The notes under the pieces were generated by a model. That model saw nothing but the letters and a program-made list of their open reading frames with translations, did not search any database and had not been told where the DNA came from. From contig QKHE01000131.1 of NCBI GenBank assembly GCA_003250155.1, positions 1-45,103 on the forward strand: a stretch of DNA of 45,103 nucleotides, in the 5' to 3' direction. Of the stretch, positions 42,803 through 45,103 are shown one piece after another. The stretch is from Chloroflexota bacterium. Lineage in GTDB: Bacteria; Chloroflexota; Limnocylindria; Limnocylindrales; CSP1-4. The stretch's first letter is position 1, and the number at the start of each line of letters is the position of its first letter. The position numbers were made by a program, and so were the translations under genes.

Positions 42803-44077
42803 ATGAGCACCGTCTCGCCCGGTCGCCCCGACCTGCGGCGCCTCGGCCCGGCCGAGTGGCCGCACCCCGCCGACTTCGCCGCGCCGCCGACTCGCGCCGA
42901 GCGCGCGCGCTGGGAGGAGGCAGACCGGGCGGCCAGGCCCCGGCGGCTGGCGCGGCTTCGCGAGCGCATGGCGGCCGAAGGCGTCGATGGCTACCTCGGC
43001 CTGCGTTGGGAGCACATGCGCTATCTGACCGGCCTGCCGTTCGACGAGAGCGAGGTCACCGGCTCGGGCGACTCGGGCAAGTTCCTCGTCACGGCGTCCG
43101 ACGTGTTCGTCCTCGCCGATTCGCGCTACACGATCGCGGTCGCTCGCCACGCCCCCGACGCCCGGGTCTTCGAGATCCAGCGCCAGATGCACGAGCACTG
43201 GGCCGATCTCGTGGCTGACGCCGGCGTGACCCGGGTCGCGGTCGAGGCGATGTCGATCCCACACCTCACCTGGGAGCGGCTCGCGGCCGCGGCGCCGAAC
43301 GTGGAGCTGCGGCCGATCGAGGGCTGGGTGGAGGCGCTGCGCCAGGTGAAGGACGCGTCCGAGCTGGAGCGGGTCGCGGCCGCCTCGGCCGTGGCGGATC
43401 GGGCGCTCGCGTCGCTGCTCCCGTCGATCCGGCCGGGCGTCACGGAGCGCGAGCTGGCGCTCGACCTCGAGTGGCGGATGCGGACCGGCGGCGCCGAGCG
43501 CCTGGCGTTCGACGTCGCGTGCCTCGCGGGCCCCGAGGCGGCGCTGCCGCACGGCTCGCCGGGCGACCGGCCGGTGCTCGCCGGCGCGGTCCTGTTGTTC
43601 GACTTCGGGGCGCAGGTCGAGGGCTATCGCAGCGACATGACCCGGACGCTCTTCGTCGGCGAGCCGTCCGAGCGCGATCTCGGCGTGTACGAGACGGTGG
43701 CGGGCGCGCAGGACGTGGTCTTCGCGGCCCTTGATGCCGCGGTCTCGGCAGCGCGCGATGGCGGTGGCCCGCTCCCGACCGGCCCGGCGTTCGACGCCAT
43801 CGCCCGCTCGTTTATCGACGCCGATGGCCGCTGGCCCTCCTACGGCCACGGGCTGGGTCACGGGATCGGCCTGGCCGTCCACGAGCTGCCCGGCCTGGGC
43901 AGCCGCTCGCCCAACGAGCCGCTGCCGACGCCGACGGTCTTCTCGGTCGAGCCCGGCATCTACCTCGAGGATGAGACCGGCGTCCGGATCGAGGATCTCG
44001 TCGTCCTCGACGTCGAGCGCGGCCGCGCCGACCGGGTCACCCTCTTCCCGCGCGACGTCGTGATCGTCGGCACCTGA
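42803..44077 (+). CDS. M24-family aminopeptidase P/Xaa-Pro dipeptidase-like protein
   Basis: A 424-residue protein. The N-terminal creatinase-like domain (about 45-175) has VDGYLGLRWEHMRYLTGLPF. The pita-bread catalytic domain shows the five metal ligands: Asp in LLFDFGAQVEG, Asp in SDMTRT, His in GHGLGHGIGLAVHE, Glu in FSVEPGIYLED and Glu in VRIEDLVV. It should hydrolyse N-terminal Xaa-Pro bonds with a di-metal centre. It starts 10 bases after mltG. It is the last gene of the alaS-to-peptidase unit; downstream is a 346-base gap with an inverted repeat. Confidence 0.9.
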   Translation: MSTVSPGRPDLRRLGPAEWPHPADFAAPPTRAERARWEEADRAARPRRLARLRERMAAEGVDGYLGLRWEHMRYLTGLPFDESEVTGSGDSGKFLVTASDVFVLADSRYTIAVARHAPDARVFEIQRQMHEHWADLVADAGVTRVAVEAMSIPHLTWERLAAAAPNVELRPIEGWVEALRQVKDASELERVAAASAVADRALASLLPSIRPGVTERELALDLEWRMRTGGAERLAFDVACLAGPEAALPHGSPGDRPVLAGAVLLFDFGAQVEGYRSDMTRTLFVGEPSERDLGVYETVAGAQDVVFAALDAAVSAARDGGGPLPTGPAFDAIARSFIDADGRWPSYGHGLGHGIGLAVHELPGLGSRSPNEPLPTPTVFSVEPGIYLEDETGVRIEDLVVLDVERGRADRVTLFPRDVVIVGT

Positions 44078-44109
44078 GCCCCGACCTACCCGCCCCTCGA
44101 ACTGCCGAC

Positions 44110-44129
44110 CGCGGCGCTGCAGCGGCGCG
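44110..44129. terminator. GC-rich 20-bp inverted repeat after the M24 peptidase gene
   Basis: CGCGGCGCTGCAGCGGCGCG is palindromic around CTGCAG except for one mismatched pair. It lies 33 bases after the stop codon of the long alaS operon. Without a U-run it is only a candidate terminator; an operator site is also possible. Confidence 0.35.
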
Positions 44130-44195
44130 AACCGGCTGGCCCCTTTCCCGCCGCCAAACGGCACTGGCGCCCAACCAGATCGCACCGATCATGGA

Positions 44196-44357
44196 CGCGC
44201 CGAGGTCCTGCGGGCATCTCTGGGTCGTGACGAGGGCCTTGACCCGGTGCGCGAGCGGCTCATCGGTCTCTGCCGGGGAAGCATCGTGGGCCAGCGCGGC
44301 GTCGCTGCATTCGACCTGGTGACTCGCGAGTGGACGATCCTATTGGAGCCGCGATGA
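44196..44357 (+). pseudogene. Possible remnant of an unidentified coding sequence
   Basis: A plus-strand frame ending with TGA at 44355 reads RAEVLRASLGRDEGLDPV, then RGVAAFDLVTREWTILLEPR, which looks like a real protein C-terminus. The frame is open back towards 44078, but upstream it becomes Pro/Cys-rich nonsense and no good start is present; the only in-frame GTG would give about 36 residues. I cannot name a family. It could be the eroded end of a lost gene or chance. Confidence 0.22.
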
Positions 44358-44423
44358 AGGCGAGCCCTTGGTAGGGCCCAGTTGGGGCGGCCCGGGCTCA
44401 CGTGCGTCCCAGGGAGAGCCGGA

Positions 44424-45103
44424 ATGGACGTACACGGCAGGGCGAGCCGGCTCATCGTCGGCCTGATCGTTGTGGTCCTCCTGGCGGGGTGCGGGGCTGG
44501 AACGAATCCAGCGCCGGGAGAGCCAACCTCGACGCCGGACAGCCGGGAGTCCGGCGCGGTCACGACCGCGACTCCGAGCGCCACACCAAGCATCGTTGTG
44601 ACGCCCGACGTCGCGTATGAATCGTCCAGCTCGGCGTTTGAGCCGGGCGTGCTGGACGTCTACGCACCGTCCGCCGACGGTTCATGGCCCGTCGTCGTCA
44701 TGGTCCCCGCGGGCGACAAGGCGCAGTACCGGGAGCATGCCCGCAAGGTGGCGGATCTGGGGTTCGTCGTCTTCGTTCCGAACTGGGGTGTCGGGATGGC
44801 CCCCGGAGCACCAGGCTATGACGACCTCGTGGCGACGGGTTCACAAGCCGCCTGCGCGGTCGAGTTCGCCCGGACACGCGCGGCCGCGTACGGGGGCGAC
44901 GCGACGACCTTGATCCTGTTTGGCCACTCGGCCGGCGCGAGCACGGCGTCGATGGTCGCCTTCGCACGGTCCGAGCCTTCGGCAGGGTGCCTCGGCGATC
45001 GGATGCTCGGCGAGATCGATGCCCTCGTCACCTGGGATGGCGAGTGGTTGGCCCAGACGACCTTCGCCGGCTGGGACGAGCGGATCGCCGCCGACCCCCG
45101 GGT
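44424..45103 (+). CDS. Lipoprotein with alpha/beta-hydrolase fold, 3' truncated by the window
   Basis: At least 226 residues, open to the right edge and absent from the ORF track because no stop is reached. ATG 44424 has GGGAGAG 5 bases upstream. Residues 1-22 form a lipoprotein signal peptide with lipobox LLAGC (Cys22), followed by a Thr/Ser/Pro linker. The mature part has WPVVVMVPAGDKAQYREHARKVA, a strand FVVFVPNWG (oxyanion side) and the nucleophile elbow FGHSAGAS. This is the alpha/beta-hydrolase layout of dienelactone-hydrolase or acetylhydrolase-like enzymes; the catalytic Asp and His lie at or beyond the edge. Codon use is somewhat richer in A/T-ending codons than upstream genes. Confidence 0.78.
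   Translation, partial: MDVHGRASRLIVGLIVVVLLAGCGAGTNPAPGEPTSTPDSRESGAVTTATPSATPSIVVTPDVAYESSSSAFEPGVLDVYAPSADGSWPVVVMVPAGDKAQYREHARKVADLGFVVFVPNWGVGMAPGAPGYDDLVATGSQAACAVEFARTRAAAYGGDATTLILFGHSAGASTASMVAFARSEPSAGCLGDRMLGEIDALVTWDGEWLAQTTFAGWDERIAADPR

Larger units (their letters stand above)
44078..44423. other. Intergenic region without a clear gene
   Basis: 346 bases between the M24 peptidase and the lipoprotein gene. It contains the inverted repeat at 44110-44129, a possible gene remnant ending at 44357, a palindromic GGGCCC flanked by GAGCCC (44362-44367) and GGGCTC (44394-44399), and a purine-rich ribosome site (GGGAGAG, 44412-44418) for the last gene. Base composition looks less GC-rich than the neighbours. 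No tRNA or other structured RNA is recognised. Confidence 0.5.

Noticed and set aside
44189-44593. 134-residue minus-strand ORF at the right end
   Set aside because: Overlaps the lipoprotein signal peptide and ribosome site on the plus strand; Arg/Pro/Ser-rich with no motif.

Overview
The window is a GC-rich (about 70 percent by eye), gene-dense stretch of an ordinary bacterial chromosome. It has no tRNA, rRNA, CRISPR array, insertion sequence or phage block that I can see. Gene content (NfeD1b with an SPFH partner, comM-dprA-topA-xer, two FemAB-type ligases beside murE and murJ, a Rel with an ACT domain, an FtsA/PilM-like protein next to a membrane protein with a baseplate-J-like region), many GTG/TTG starts and widespread 4-bp stop/start overlaps suggest a monoderm lineage. 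My best guess is an uncultured Chloroflexota of the Limnocylindria/Ellin6529 type, with Actinobacteriota as the alternative. This is inference from gene families, not a database match.

Layout. 1-1826: end of thpR, tyrA and a Nudix hydrolase, overlapping. 1871-5430: NfeD1b membrane protease, SPFH/stomatin protein, and a response-regulator/TadZ-like ATPase fusion. 5515-8687: comM (yifB), dprA and a small unknown gene, each with its own promoter. 8752-17765: topA, xer recombinase, murJ, two FemAB ligases and murE, nearly all overlapping, so probably one 9-kb cell-envelope transcript. 17833-21849: rel, hisS and a YciI-like gene. 21854-24672 (minus): a VOC protein, a SAM-methyltransferase-like protein and a two-gene ABC-2 exporter. 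24902-28497: aspS, an EamA transporter, then a minus-strand MobA-like protein. 28533-34607: typA, a DUF1624-like membrane acyltransferase, the cysteine desulfurase-mnmA sulfur-relay pair and two small membrane proteins. 34644-44077: alaS, a membrane protein, an FtsA/PilM-like ATPase, a baseplate-J-like membrane protein, ruvX, mltG and an M24 peptidase, closely coupled. 44078-44423 holds no clear gene. A lipoprotein alpha/beta hydrolase runs off the right edge; it is missing from the supplied ORF track.

The most general signal is regulatory. Nearly every transcription-unit head has a TANNNT-type -10 hexamer ending only 6-10 nt before the start codon and no Shine-Dalgarno sequence, which predicts leaderless or near-leaderless mRNAs. 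Several genes inside operons (SPFH, REC-TadZ, second FemAB, M24 peptidase) instead carry clear GGAGG-like sites or 4-bp overlaps. The two convergent junctions each carry an inverted repeat that contains both stop codons.

The best candidate for a poorly described system is the FtsA/PilM-like protein plus the single-pass membrane protein beside it (38023-40979), embedded with mltG and ruvX. The MurJ-FemAB-FemAB-MurE cassette is the second, pointing to a branched, probably non-DAP peptidoglycan.
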